33,118 nt of DNA. Origin: an uncultured Ruminococcus sp. GTDB taxonomy: Bacteria > Bacillota > Clostridia > Oscillospirales > Ruminococcaceae. Made by a program: the position numbers and the translations under genes. Each line of letters opens with the position of its first letter. Position 1 is the first letter of the stretch. The notes under the pieces are model-generated. The model saw nothing but the letters and a program-made list of their open reading frames with translations. It searched no databases and was not told where the DNA came from. This document shows positions 1 through 6,701 of this stretch, piece by piece. Where the stretch lies: the NCBI GenBank assembly GCA_947177755.1, contig CAMWVV010000007.1, positions 1 to 33,118 of the forward strand. The letters run 5' to 3'.

Positions 1-760
1 CGAGAATAGGGAAAAGCTTGCATATATCGTCACGCTGGATTTCGGTGTTTCTGTATATTTTACGCTGTTTTGTGCGGTTCGCAATCTGTGCGAACTCCGC
101 CTTTTTACCGCCCATTCTTGTAATCGTTTCAACATTTCCGATGAAACATATTCCGAGCGTCTGACCTTTATCGTTGAAGTAGTCGGAAAAACTTCTGAGT
201 ACTTCAATTGTCTTGACCGTCAGATGCTGTGCCTCGTCGAATATAAGGATTGCCCCGTCCGAAAGCTTGTTTGCAATTGAGAACCAGAGTTCGTTGACGG
301 ACTTTTCCTGACCTGCACCGATGCGGTCGGCAATTGTTTTTAAAAGACTTTTTACGTTGGTCAGGCACGGATTAATTGTTATTAAAAAGCTGTTTGAAGG
401 GTTGTCCGACACGAATTTCTGTGCGGCTTTTGTCTTGCCTATTCCTGCATCGCCGCACGCCACTGCAAGTCCTCCCTTGACCTGACACACGGAAATTATG
501 TCGTAAATCTGTTCTGAAATGGTTGTCGGAGCGTAGCCGACTTCTGAATATGTAAGCTTTGCCTTTTCCTTTACCCCGAAATACTGCTCCAGAACATCGA
601 ATATTTTCTGTGGATTGGCATTGTATTTGCCGTTTCTTATCTGTGACAGTGCTGTTCCAGACACGCCGATGAGCTGACCGACGGCGTTCTGACTGAGATT
701 TTTTTCTTTCTGAAGAGCCTCTACCTTGTTTAAAAGCTCCGTCTGTTGTTGTGTATACAT
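1..760 (-). CDS. MuB-like AAA ATPase, transposition target-selection protein (C-terminus outside the window)
   Basis: Partial at the window edge: 253 codons are open to base 2 with no stop. Residues about 22-48 form an HTH of the phage-repressor kind (SQNAVGQLIGVSGTALSQI), as expected at the N-terminus of MuB. Walker A is GDAGIGKT at 103-110 and Walker B is ILIFDEAQ at 171-178, followed by a sensor-1-like segment (ICFIGN). In Mu-like elements this ATPase coats target DNA and activates the transposase. Its ATG directly follows the transposase stop codon (TAA then ATG with no gap), so the two are translationally coupled. The AAA family also includes TniB and IstB relatives, but the HTH-AAA order after a MuA-type gene favours MuB. 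Confidence 0.85.
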   Translation of the reverse strand, partial: MYTQQQTELLNKVEALQKEKNLSQNAVGQLIGVSGTALSQIRNGKYNANPQKIFDVLEQYFGVKEKAKLTYSEVGYAPTTISEQIYDIISVCQVKGGLAVACGDAGIGKTKAAQKFVSDNPSNSFLITINPCLTNVKSLLKTIADRIGAGQEKSVNELWFSIANKLSDGAILIFDEAQHLTVKTIEVLRSFSDYFNDKGQTLGICFIGNVETITRMGGKKAEFAQIANRTKQRKIYRNTEIQRDDICKLFPIL

Positions 761-2752
761 TTATTTTTTCCTCATTTCCGAATTTTTTCTGATTTTTTTC
801 ATGTCAATAACGACACTTTCCGCACCGACCGCCATGCGTTCTTCCGCTTCTTCGTCCGCAGTTACTACGATTATATTTTTCGGCTGCTGTATATTGAATT
901 TGCCTGTATTTCGGCTTGCAATGTATCTCAGACCGTCTTTCTGCGTAAGACCGACACTGCCCCTGAGTTCCCTTGCACGTGCCTTGACCTGTTTTACAAC
1001 GTCCGCCTGTCCATGCCCGAGTTTCGCAAGTTTTTCCCTGCTTTCGCTGAAATAACGGGTAATAAGCCAGTCCGCACACTCCCAGCTGTACAGATACCTG
1101 TCTTCACGGTCATAAATACGGACGTTTGAAAGGTCGTTGCGGTCGTACCTCACACAGACCTCTTCACCGATGTGCTGCCACGTAATATTTTTATCATAGT
1201 ACCATATTTTTTCGCCGTGATACGTGATAAATACGCCGTCACGCTTGACTTTCTGGAATCCTGCATTTCTCAACATCAGCAGGTCGAGAACGTCCGCACT
1301 TGCTTTTCTGAACTCAGTTTCCCTGATTGAATCATTCCATACATCAATTAAAGTCATACCCTTGTACTTTGTCTCACTGCTTCCGTAAGGCTGAACATTG
1401 TAGACATTATCCGCAAAGTCCGCAAACGATTCACGCAGTTCCGATTCTGTTTCAATCGTACAGTTTTTTATATTCTGTTTCAGAATTTCAGGACGCTCCG
1501 TGATATTTCCTCCGCAGTAGCCGTACTGACCCATACAGAACTGTTCCTTTATTATGCGGTGAATCCGTTCGACGACTTTCGCCTGTGCGTTTGTGACTTT
1601 TGCGAAAATCAGCTTTATTCCAAGTTTTTCAATTATCGTAATCGGAATATTGCCCTGCTTGTTTCTGGAAACTTTTCGGTTACGCTGTTCACCTGCAATG
1701 TCAAGTGCCGTAAACTCACGACCGTTATCAAAATACAGATATTTCGGTATTCCGAATCTCATCATTGCAAACCTGAGTGCGTCAAGAGTTGACTGTGAAT
1801 CAGGACTTTCGGTTATATTCCAGCCCACAAGAACGTTTGATTTTACGTCAAGAACGGTGGTTATGTACATCCTCTTTGTCTTTTCAGAACCGTCATTCTG
1901 CCTGATGATAACGTCAAATGTGTAGTTGTCCATAACCCACACGTCGTTGGCATAAACGTTGCCTTTCTGACGGTTTGCATACGGAATGCAGTGGTCATGC
2001 AGTGCTTTTTCTCCTTTTCGTGAGTACTCAAGAACCGCAAAAGGAAGAGTTTTTATTTTTCTCCTGAAACACGCTTCTGACGGGATTTCTCCCATAAGTT
2101 CGGGATATTCTTCGACTATGTATGCGTTTACCATACGATAGCATTTACTCACTTTCGGCTCGCTCTGGTCAAGATACAGGCTAAGAAAACTCTGCCATAT
2201 TATATTGTTGTCATTGAGTTTGCTTTTACCCTTGTTCCAGCCGCCACGACCGTCAATAAGTTCTGCATAACATTCGTTTTTGTAAGCCGAATATTTACGG
2301 TACAGAATGTCCGTGCTTATTTCCAAATCCGGATTGAGATATTTCTGATGAGCAACAAACAGTTTGTCAAACTCGGTCTTGTCTTTGCGTTCAGAGCGTT
2401 CTGCCTGCCACTGTGTGAGCAGTTCAGTCCAGCGTTTTATTTCCGCACGCTCCGATTCGGAAAATTCTTCAAATGCTTTTTTAATACCTTTGGAACGATA
2501 TTTTAAAGCTGTTTTTTTGTTGCTTTGGTTGTCGGTCTTTTCGGGAAATATTCCCGTTTCAGTTTTTTTACTTCGGTAATATTTTTTCTGTAAATCATCT
2601 GATAAAACCGATACGGATATTATATATTTCATTCTGCCTTTGCAGTTCAGTTCCTGCTCCGCCCGAATTACGCCGTTCTTGCACAGTCTTTTTATATACC
2701 TTTCGGAACAGCCTTTTAATTCTGCTACTTCTTTTACTGTCAGATAATCCAC
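761..2752 (-). CDS. MuA-type DDE transposase
   Basis: 663 residues, the usual length for MuA. A MerR/excisionase-like HTH stands at the N-terminus (LTVKEVAELKGCSERYIKRL, about residues 4-23). The integrase (rve) core follows with the three catalytic acids visible: D275 in VWVMDN, D342 in LYFDNGREF and E395 in AKVVERIHR. The beta-barrel Mu-C region (about 460-590) is next, then a Lys/Arg-rich tail. It joins the element ends to target DNA by replicative or cut-and-paste transposition. The start is a GTG with a GAGGAG site six bases upstream. It is second in the early operon, 33 bases after the Ner-like gene and directly abutting the ATPase gene. All catalytic residues are present and no frameshift is seen, so the protein is probably active. 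Confidence 0.93.
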   Translation of the reverse strand: MDYLTVKEVAELKGCSERYIKRLCKNGVIRAEQELNCKGRMKYIISVSVLSDDLQKKYYRSKKTETGIFPEKTDNQSNKKTALKYRSKGIKKAFEEFSESERAEIKRWTELLTQWQAERSERKDKTEFDKLFVAHQKYLNPDLEISTDILYRKYSAYKNECYAELIDGRGGWNKGKSKLNDNNIIWQSFLSLYLDQSEPKVSKCYRMVNAYIVEEYPELMGEIPSEACFRRKIKTLPFAVLEYSRKGEKALHDHCIPYANRQKGNVYANDVWVMDNYTFDVIIRQNDGSEKTKRMYITTVLDVKSNVLVGWNITESPDSQSTLDALRFAMMRFGIPKYLYFDNGREFTALDIAGEQRNRKVSRNKQGNIPITIIEKLGIKLIFAKVTNAQAKVVERIHRIIKEQFCMGQYGYCGGNITERPEILKQNIKNCTIETESELRESFADFADNVYNVQPYGSSETKYKGMTLIDVWNDSIRETEFRKASADVLDLLMLRNAGFQKVKRDGVFITYHGEKIWYYDKNITWQHIGEEVCVRYDRNDLSNVRIYDREDRYLYSWECADWLITRYFSESREKLAKLGHGQADVVKQVKARARELRGSVGLTQKDGLRYIASRNTGKFNIQQPKNIIVVTADEEAEERMAVGAESVVIDMKKIRKNSEMRKK

Positions 2753-2785
2753 AATTTTCTCCTCTCTGTTTATTTTTATTAAAAA

Positions 2786-2995
2786 TCAGACTGCTTTTCT
2801 TTCGTCAAAAAGCAGATAGTCAATACTCACTCCCAGTGCGGAGGCAATATTAATAAGCATCTGCATTGACGGATTGAAACCGTTTCTTTCCAGCCGTGAA
2901 ATATAAGGCTGTGAAGTTTTAGTTTTTTCTGCAAGTTCAATTTGAGTGTATCCGAGTTCTTCACGACGTTGCTTAACTTTCTGTCCGAATGTCAT
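2786..2995 (-). CDS. Ner/Cro-like HTH (XRE) regulator, first gene of the early operon
   Basis: A 69-residue protein that is almost entirely one XRE helix-turn-helix domain (about residues 5-62), with TQIELAEKTKTSQPYISRLE as the HTH core and a short acidic/basic tail. The ATG is preceded by an AAAGGA site eight bases upstream. Its place between the early promoter and the transposase is that of ner in Mu, whose product turns down both early and repressor promoters. By position, that is the likely role here. The protein has no peptidase or oligomerisation domain, unlike the divergent repressor. Confidence 0.85.
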   Translation of the reverse strand: MTFGQKVKQRREELGYTQIELAEKTKTSQPYISRLERNGFNPSMQMLINIASALGVSIDYLLFDERKAV

Positions 2996-3084
2996 AAAAT
3001 CATTCCTTTCTGTTTACTTTTCCAAATACTTGTGATAAAATTATAATACGGGTTTTTATGCCCTTGAATATTACCGTAATTTAT

Positions 3085-3113
3085 ATTATAATTAGATTTT
3101 TTCTAAATGTCAA
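3085..3113 (-). promoter_or_regulatory. Early promoter of the transposition operon (perfect sigma-A consensus)
   Basis: Read on the minus strand, TTGACA (3108-3113) and TATAAT (3085-3090) are separated by exactly 17 bases. It fires toward the Ner-like, MuA and MuB genes and leaves a leader of about 80 bases. The whole spacer is occupied by the 15-bp palindrome at 3092-3106, so a bound repressor would exclude RNA polymerase. Confidence 0.85.
3092..3106. promoter_or_regulatory. Operator O1, palindrome TTAGA-N5-TCTAA in the early promoter spacer
   Basis: Perfect dyad TTAGA/TCTAA with a five-base T centre, lying between the -35 and -10 boxes of the early promoter. An identical-arm dyad lies at 3132-3146. 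The likely binder is the divergent repressor, the Ner-like protein, or both. Confidence 0.75.
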
Positions 3114-3131
3114 GAGCTTTTAAAAATAAAA

Positions 3132-3146
3132 TTAGAAAAAATCTAA
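3132..3146. promoter_or_regulatory. Operator O2, palindrome TTAGA-N5-TCTAA near the repressor start
   Basis: Same arms as O1 with a five-base A centre. Centre-to-centre distance to O1 is 40 bp, close to four helical turns, so dimers at both sites would lie on the same face of the DNA. It sits about 35 bases upstream of the repressor start codon, where the repressor's own promoter should be, which suggests autoregulation. No clear consensus promoter for the repressor is visible. Confidence 0.7.
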
Positions 3147-3180
3147 ATATGTTATTATTACTAAAAGGAGTGTGTTTGTT

Positions 3181-3756
3181 TTGGAGATTATAGACAGAAT
3201 TTCCTGTTTATTAGGTAACAGAGAACAAAAAGAACTGACTAATTACCTCGGACTGAATAGTGTCGCATTTTCAGAATGGAAATCAGGAAAAAGCAGGTCA
3301 TATAGAAAATATCTAATTGAAATAGCGGAATTTTTTCATGTTTCACTGGATTATTTGGTTTACGGAAATAAGAATAATTCAATAAAACTGAATCCCGATG
3401 AGCAGGAACTGCTTGAAAACTACAGCAGATTAAGTGAAGCAGACAAAAAAGAAGTATCGGAAAAAGTAAAAGAACTGTCTGTATATAATGATGTGTTCGG
3501 AAATAAAAGGGCAGGAAGTCAGAATGAAAATGAAATGCTTGAAATTTTTAAAAAATTCAATGACCGTGAACAGATAAAAATTATAGGCAGAATGGAAGAA
3601 TGGCTTGAAGTAAAATACAGAAGAAATGCAATAGACAAACAGCAGATAGTGGGCGTTCAGGTTGCCAGAAGAACAGATGGAAAATTCAGAAAAGAACCTG
3701 TTACCGCCGAAGAAATGGAAAAGATTAAAGCACTGCCCGAAGACACTGATTATTAA
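3181..3756 (+). CDS. Phage-type HTH repressor (ImmR-like), immunity regulator of the element
   Basis: 191 residues if started at the TTG at 3181, which has an AAGGAG site ten bases upstream. A GTG at 3172 is only one base from that site and is less likely. Residues 1-60 form an HTH domain with the usual repressor end (IAEFFHVSLDYLVYG). An acidic, helical middle follows (EQELLENYSRLSEADKKEV), and the C-terminal half is charged and unassigned. No LexA-type Ser/Lys peptidase is present, so self-cleavage is not expected. The next gene is an ImmA/IrrE-type protease, the pairing in which the protease cuts the repressor to induce the element. It diverges from the transposition operon and faces the two TTAGA-N5-TCTAA operators. 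Function is inferred from context. Confidence 0.82.
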   Translation: MEIIDRISCLLGNREQKELTNYLGLNSVAFSEWKSGKSRSYRKYLIEIAEFFHVSLDYLVYGNKNNSIKLNPDEQELLENYSRLSEADKKEVSEKVKELSVYNDVFGNKRAGSQNENEMLEIFKKFNDREQIKIIGRMEEWLEVKYRRNAIDKQQIVGVQVARRTDGKFRKEPVTAEEMEKIKALPEDTDY

Positions 3757-3767
3757 TATAGAAAAAA

Positions 3768-3801
3768 CACCTCCAAGACGTTAAAATATCTCTTGGAGGT
3801 G
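3768..3801. promoter_or_regulatory. Hairpin covering the ribosome site of the protease gene; terminator-like on the other strand
   Basis: CACCTCCAAGA (3768-3778) and TCTTGGAGGTG (3791-3801) are a perfect 11-bp inverted repeat around a 12-base loop. On the plus-strand transcript the right arm contains the GGAGG ribosome site (3795-3799) of the ImmA-like gene, so folding would hide it. On the minus strand the same stem is followed by TTTTTT, the form of a Rho-independent terminator, which could stop transcription entering the early region from outside. Confidence 0.75.
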
Positions 3802-3807
3802 ATTATT

Positions 3808-4377
3808 TTGAAATATAAAATTTATACAAACACAAGGGATTCAAGCTGGAAATTTCTTATTCAGCATAAAATTTCCTGTCTGCCGATTAATCTGAAACAG
3901 ATTACTTCAGAAATGGAAATAACCGTAAAAAAAGACACTTCAGGTATACTTCGTGAAAGTGAATCAGGCAGAGCAGTCAATGCAAACGGTGACTTACATA
4001 TTATAGTGCGTGAATCTCCCGTCCCTCAGAAACGTTATACTATCATGCACGAAATAGGTCATATTGTCCTCGGTCACACGGAAAAAGACATAGTATCAGA
4101 TATAAATGAATACGCTGCCGAACGGTTTGCAATTGATGTCTTGGCACCTGCCTGCGTTCTGTGGGGACTGAATATCCATTCCGCTGAAGAAATAGCCGAA
4201 ATATGCAATATTTCCCTTTCAGCTGCCCGAATCAGAGCAGAGAGAATGGAAATGCTATATAAGCGTGACAAATTCCTTACTTCTTCCCTTGAAAGACAGG
4301 TTTTTAACCAGTTTTACGACTTTATCAGTACAAGACGGATTTTTCTGTTTTCTGATAAAGAAAATTTCAGACGTTGA
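3808..4377 (+). CDS. ImmA/IrrE-type zinc metalloprotease, probable anti-repressor
   Basis: 189 residues from the TTG at 3808, with GGAGG eight bases upstream. An in-frame TTG at 3793 overlaps that site and is less likely. The zinc motif HEIGH is followed by a downstream acidic site (EYAAERFAIDVLAP), the typical ImmA/IrrE pattern of HExxH plus a glutamate about 25-30 residues on. Proteases of this family cut their neighbouring HTH repressor and release early gene expression. The gene lies 51 bases behind the repressor and is probably co-transcribed with it. Its ribosome site is buried in a perfect hairpin, which could keep protease levels low until needed. Confidence 0.88.
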   Translation: MKYKIYTNTRDSSWKFLIQHKISCLPINLKQITSEMEITVKKDTSGILRESESGRAVNANGDLHIIVRESPVPQKRYTIMHEIGHIVLGHTEKDIVSDINEYAAERFAIDVLAPACVLWGLNIHSAEEIAEICNISLSAARIRAERMEMLYKRDKFLTSSLERQVFNQFYDFISTRRIFLFSDKENFRR

Positions 4378-4463
4378 ATTACATAATAATATTGACAAAA
4401 CTAAAAAACATCTTGCAGACAACCAATATCTGCACATCAAAATTTTACTGTGAGTATAAAAAT

Positions 4464-4509
4464 GATATGGGAACAAGTTCCCGTATCAATCGGAATCAGT
4501 TCCCATATT
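4464..4509. repeat. GTTCCC-(A/G)-TAT repeat cluster (one inverted, two direct copies)
   Basis: GATATGGGAAC (4464-4474) and GTTCCCGTATC (4477-4487) form an 11-bp inverted repeat with one mismatch and a two-base centre. A third copy, GTTCCCATATT (4499-4509), follows in direct orientation exactly 22 bases after the second. The 22-bp period is that of Mu transposase subsites, but an operator is equally possible. Confidence 0.5.
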
Positions 4510-4644
4510 CCCATTTAATTTCTGCTTTTTCAAACTGAATTTCTGATTATACTTTCATAAGTCCTTAAAAAATTTTTAAAGACGATTCAGAGGATTCAAG
4601 CAGAAATTTCCATGCCGTATATAAGAATAACCACGCAAAAAAAC

Positions 4645-4682
4645 CTTGAAAACGGATTTTTTATTCCGTAATCAAGTTTTTT
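4645..4682 (+). terminator. Rho-independent terminator after the repressor/protease operon
   Basis: A two-part stem: CTTGA (4645-4649) pairs with TCAAG (4672-4676) and ACGGA (4652-4656) with TCCGT (4665-4669), with an AA/AA internal loop. Six T bases follow (4677-4682). It faces the plus-strand genes. Confidence 0.7.
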
Positions 4683-4752
4683 CATTTCCACAGGATTTTT
4701 TATTTCGTTTTTTTCACTTTATCTCATATAATATCCGGCTATACATCACGAA

Positions 4753-4795
4753 TTTCCGCAGTATTTACGGCTTTTTCCGCATTTGTACGGCTTTT
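4753..4795. repeat. Tandem 21-bp repeats, candidate transposase-binding end sites
   Basis: Two neighbouring units share TTTCCGCA, then a short AT-rich middle, then ACGGCTTTT. The first begins at 4753 and the second at about 4774. One base of length difference lies in the middle. The form (a C/G core flanked by T runs, about 21-22 bp period, close to the element's repressor end) resembles the paired subsites at Mu ends. This is inferred from form and place only. Confidence 0.5.
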
Positions 4796-4842
4796 TTCAT
4801 TTTTGTATTCTGCTTGTAAAATTACATTTATTTTAAAACATT

Positions 4843-4876
4843 ACCGCTGTGTTTTTAAATGCACAGCGGTTTTTTT
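4843..4876 (+). terminator. Hairpin terminator between element and host operon
   Basis: ACCGCTGTG (4843-4851) pairs with CACAGCGGT (4862-4870) and is followed by six T bases on the plus strand. It lies just beyond the 3' end of the minus-strand phosphatase gene, so it may work both ways, although the minus-strand T run is poor. Confidence 0.7.
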
Positions 4877-4911
4877 AATGAATAAGGCAGTACAGAAAAC
4901 GACCGCACTAA

Positions 4912-5856
4912 TCATGTATAATTATTTTTCTGAATGACAACGCAGGTAACATTATCTTTTCCGCCTTTTTCAAGAGCCTTTTTAACAAGCAGTTCCGCAT
5001 AATTTTCAGAATCAGACGAAAGCATTTCCACAATTTCCTCATCACTGCACATATCTGTAAGACCATCACTGCAAATCAGTATTTTTCCATTGCCCATTTC
5101 AAACGGTTCATATTTCAGAGAATGAAGACCTATTCTGCGGTCGTCCACGCCTAAAAATAAAGTGATTTTATGTGAATCGGGACTGTTTCTTGCTTCTTCT
5201 TCGGTATAGATGTTTGCTTTAAGTTTTCGCATTGCAAGCGTCTGGTCTTCGGTTATCTGTTTTATTTTACCGTCGGAAAAAAAGTAAACCCTGCTGTCAC
5301 CTATATTGAAAGCATGCACATATTCACCGACCATACATACCATTGCGAGAGTGCTTCCGCTTCTTTTACAGCGTTTTTCTTCAACCATTTCACATATACG
5401 CCTGTTTGCCTCGTTGACATAACTATTTACTGCATCATGAAGTTTTTCGGGCAAAACAGAATTTATTTCACCGCTTAACTGTTCAAGTGTTTCTACAGCT
5501 ATCCGTGAAGCCTCTTCACCGTATGCTTCACCGCCCATTCCGTCGCATACGGCAAAAATACCTCTGCTTATCCTGTTTAAACTTTTCATGAAAGTGAAAT
5601 TTTTTTCTTTTCTGTATCCTACATGGTCACAGTAAAAATTATCTTCATTGTTTTCACGGATTTTTCCCACATCAGAAGAAACATAAACTATAATATCGGA
5701 TTTGTATTCCCTTTCATAAATTATTGTCTTTCTTTCGTGCGGTACTTCATTTATCTCCGTATTTCCGGCGTTATCTTCCGTGATTTTAGTTTCTTCGTCT
5801 TCGTCCACAATTGATTGATAAGGAACTTCCTTTTTTCTTCTGAATATATTCCACAT
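4912..5856 (-). CDS. PP2C-family Ser/Thr protein phosphatase
   Basis: 314 residues, with an unusual acidic/basic N-terminal extension of about 55 residues ahead of the catalytic domain. PP2C motifs are in order: GKIRENNEDNF (about 64-74), the metal-binding CDGMGG (104-109), SGSTLAM and NIGDSR (about 166-188), ICSDGLTD (261-268, D264) and GGKDNVTCVV (298-307, D301). All metal-binding Asp residues are present. It removes phosphate from Ser/Thr of proteins, probably in the cytoplasm since no membrane segment is seen. It is the last gene of an operon with a double-FHA ABC ATPase and its permease, 12 bases behind the permease, with a GAGGAGAG ribosome site. FHA domains read phosphothreonine, so the phosphatase likely resets the state that the FHA protein reads. 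No kinase gene is in the window. Confidence 0.93.
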   Translation of the reverse strand: MWNIFRRKKEVPYQSIVDEDEETKITEDNAGNTEINEVPHERKTIIYEREYKSDIIVYVSSDVGKIRENNEDNFYCDHVGYRKEKNFTFMKSLNRISRGIFAVCDGMGGEAYGEEASRIAVETLEQLSGEINSVLPEKLHDAVNSYVNEANRRICEMVEEKRCKRSGSTLAMVCMVGEYVHAFNIGDSRVYFFSDGKIKQITEDQTLAMRKLKANIYTEEEARNSPDSHKITLFLGVDDRRIGLHSLKYEPFEMGNGKILICSDGLTDMCSDEEIVEMLSSDSENYAELLVKKALEKGGKDNVTCVVIQKNNYT

Positions 5857-5868
5857 ATTTCTCTCCTC

Positions 5869-6699
5869 TTAAGAACCTCTGTTACGTATTTTCAGGCTGA
5901 GAACCGATATTATCACGCACACAATATTTATAATCATGATAAATCCCCATGCTTTCAGAAGATTTTCTGAAGTACATTCATATGCCGGTTCGGTTTCAAG
6001 TCTCACCACTTCAGGAAATAAAAGGCTCATTTTAAGCGGTAAGTCCTCACTGTTCAAATCTCCTATACTTCCGAATGCGGACATTCCCCATTTGCTGAAA
6101 GTAATATCTGCAATTTTTTCCGCCCAGCCTTTCAGTTCAAAAAGTACACCGCTCATAACAAGCTGTAAAATAAGCACAAACGGCATTGCAGTCATTGCAA
6201 CGTTAGGAGTTGAAGCCACCGAAGAAATCATTATCCCCATTATATCCGAACCCCATACGACAAGAAAAACAGTAATGAAATATTCTATTATCGATTCCCC
6301 GAATATAATACCGTCAGACGGAAAATCAATGTAAACCATACATATTCCTATCAGAATAATACTCTGTATAAGGCATATAAGAAAATCAAAAATCACGTGT
6401 GACATTATGTATGCACTTATATGCAGACCCGAACGGTATTCGCTGGTAATAGTGTTATGTTCCTTACATATACGCTGAATTGAATTGAATACACCTATCC
6501 ATATTGCCGCAGAAGTAATCGCAAAAAATCCCGATTTTGTCGATTCATATGTTGAAAACATATCTTCACCGACAATCGAACATACAAGGAACGAAATAAC
6601 GCCTGCAATTATAATGAATTTCCAGTCTTTCTGATTCATAAAAAGTCTGCTGTTCTTTACCACATAAACGGGTATCTGTTTTACCATGGAAGTTTTCAT
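5869..6699 (-). CDS. ABC-2-type transporter permease
   Basis: 276 residues from the ATG at 6699, which has GGAGG eight bases upstream. A TTG two codons earlier overlaps the previous stop and is less well placed. Six hydrophobic segments are visible, including WKFIIIAGVISFLVCSIVG, HVIFDFLICLIQSIILIGI and, at the end, GFIMIINIVCVIISVLSL. The last ends in a short basic tail. It is the membrane half of the transporter whose ATPase is the preceding gene. The ABCG-like ATPase signature suggests export or a non-transport role at the membrane. The substrate is unknown. Confidence 0.88.
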   Translation of the reverse strand: MKTSMVKQIPVYVVKNSRLFMNQKDWKFIIIAGVISFLVCSIVGEDMFSTYESTKSGFFAITSAAIWIGVFNSIQRICKEHNTITSEYRSGLHISAYIMSHVIFDFLICLIQSIILIGICMVYIDFPSDGIIFGESIIEYFITVFLVVWGSDIMGIMISSVASTPNVAMTAMPFVLILQLVMSGVLFELKGWAEKIADITFSKWGMSAFGSIGDLNSEDLPLKMSLLFPEVVRLETEPAYECTSENLLKAWGFIMIINIVCVIISVLSLKIRNRGS

Positions 6700-6701
6700 T
6701 A

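Larger units (their letters stand above)
1..4800 (-). mobile_element. Mu-like transposable prophage/element, regulatory and transposition end (partial)
   Basis: The gene order, read on the minus strand from about 4,800 to 1, is that of the left end of phage Mu: repressor pointing outward, small Ner-like HTH gene, DDE transposase (MuA type), AAA ATPase (MuB type). The ATPase is cut by the window edge, so the rest of the element (structural genes, if any) lies outside. In place of a simple c repressor there is a repressor plus ImmA-type protease pair, as in ICEBs1-like elements. The outer boundary is not proven. It should lie between a plus-strand terminator ending near 4,682 and the host terminator starting at 4,843, and the tandem repeats at 4,753-4,795 are the best candidates for transposase-binding sites. 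Whether it is a full phage or a reduced transposon cannot be told here. Confidence 0.8.
4378..4911. other. Gene-free AT-rich stretch holding the probable element end
   Basis: No coding region is supported here. It contains a GTTCCC inverted/direct repeat cluster (4464-4509), a plus-strand terminator (4645-4682), tandem 21-bp repeats (4753-4795) and a second hairpin (4843-4876) next to the host phosphatase gene. The junction between element and host most likely lies between 4,683 and 4,843. Two candidate ends of the Mu form (element strand beginning TG on the minus strand) fall at about 4,800 and 4,824, but neither is proven. Confidence 0.55.

Noticed and set aside
746-1129. Plus-strand open frames opposite the transposase and ATPase genes
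   Set aside because: They are antisense shadows with Cys/Phe-rich, non-conserved translations and no ribosome sites.
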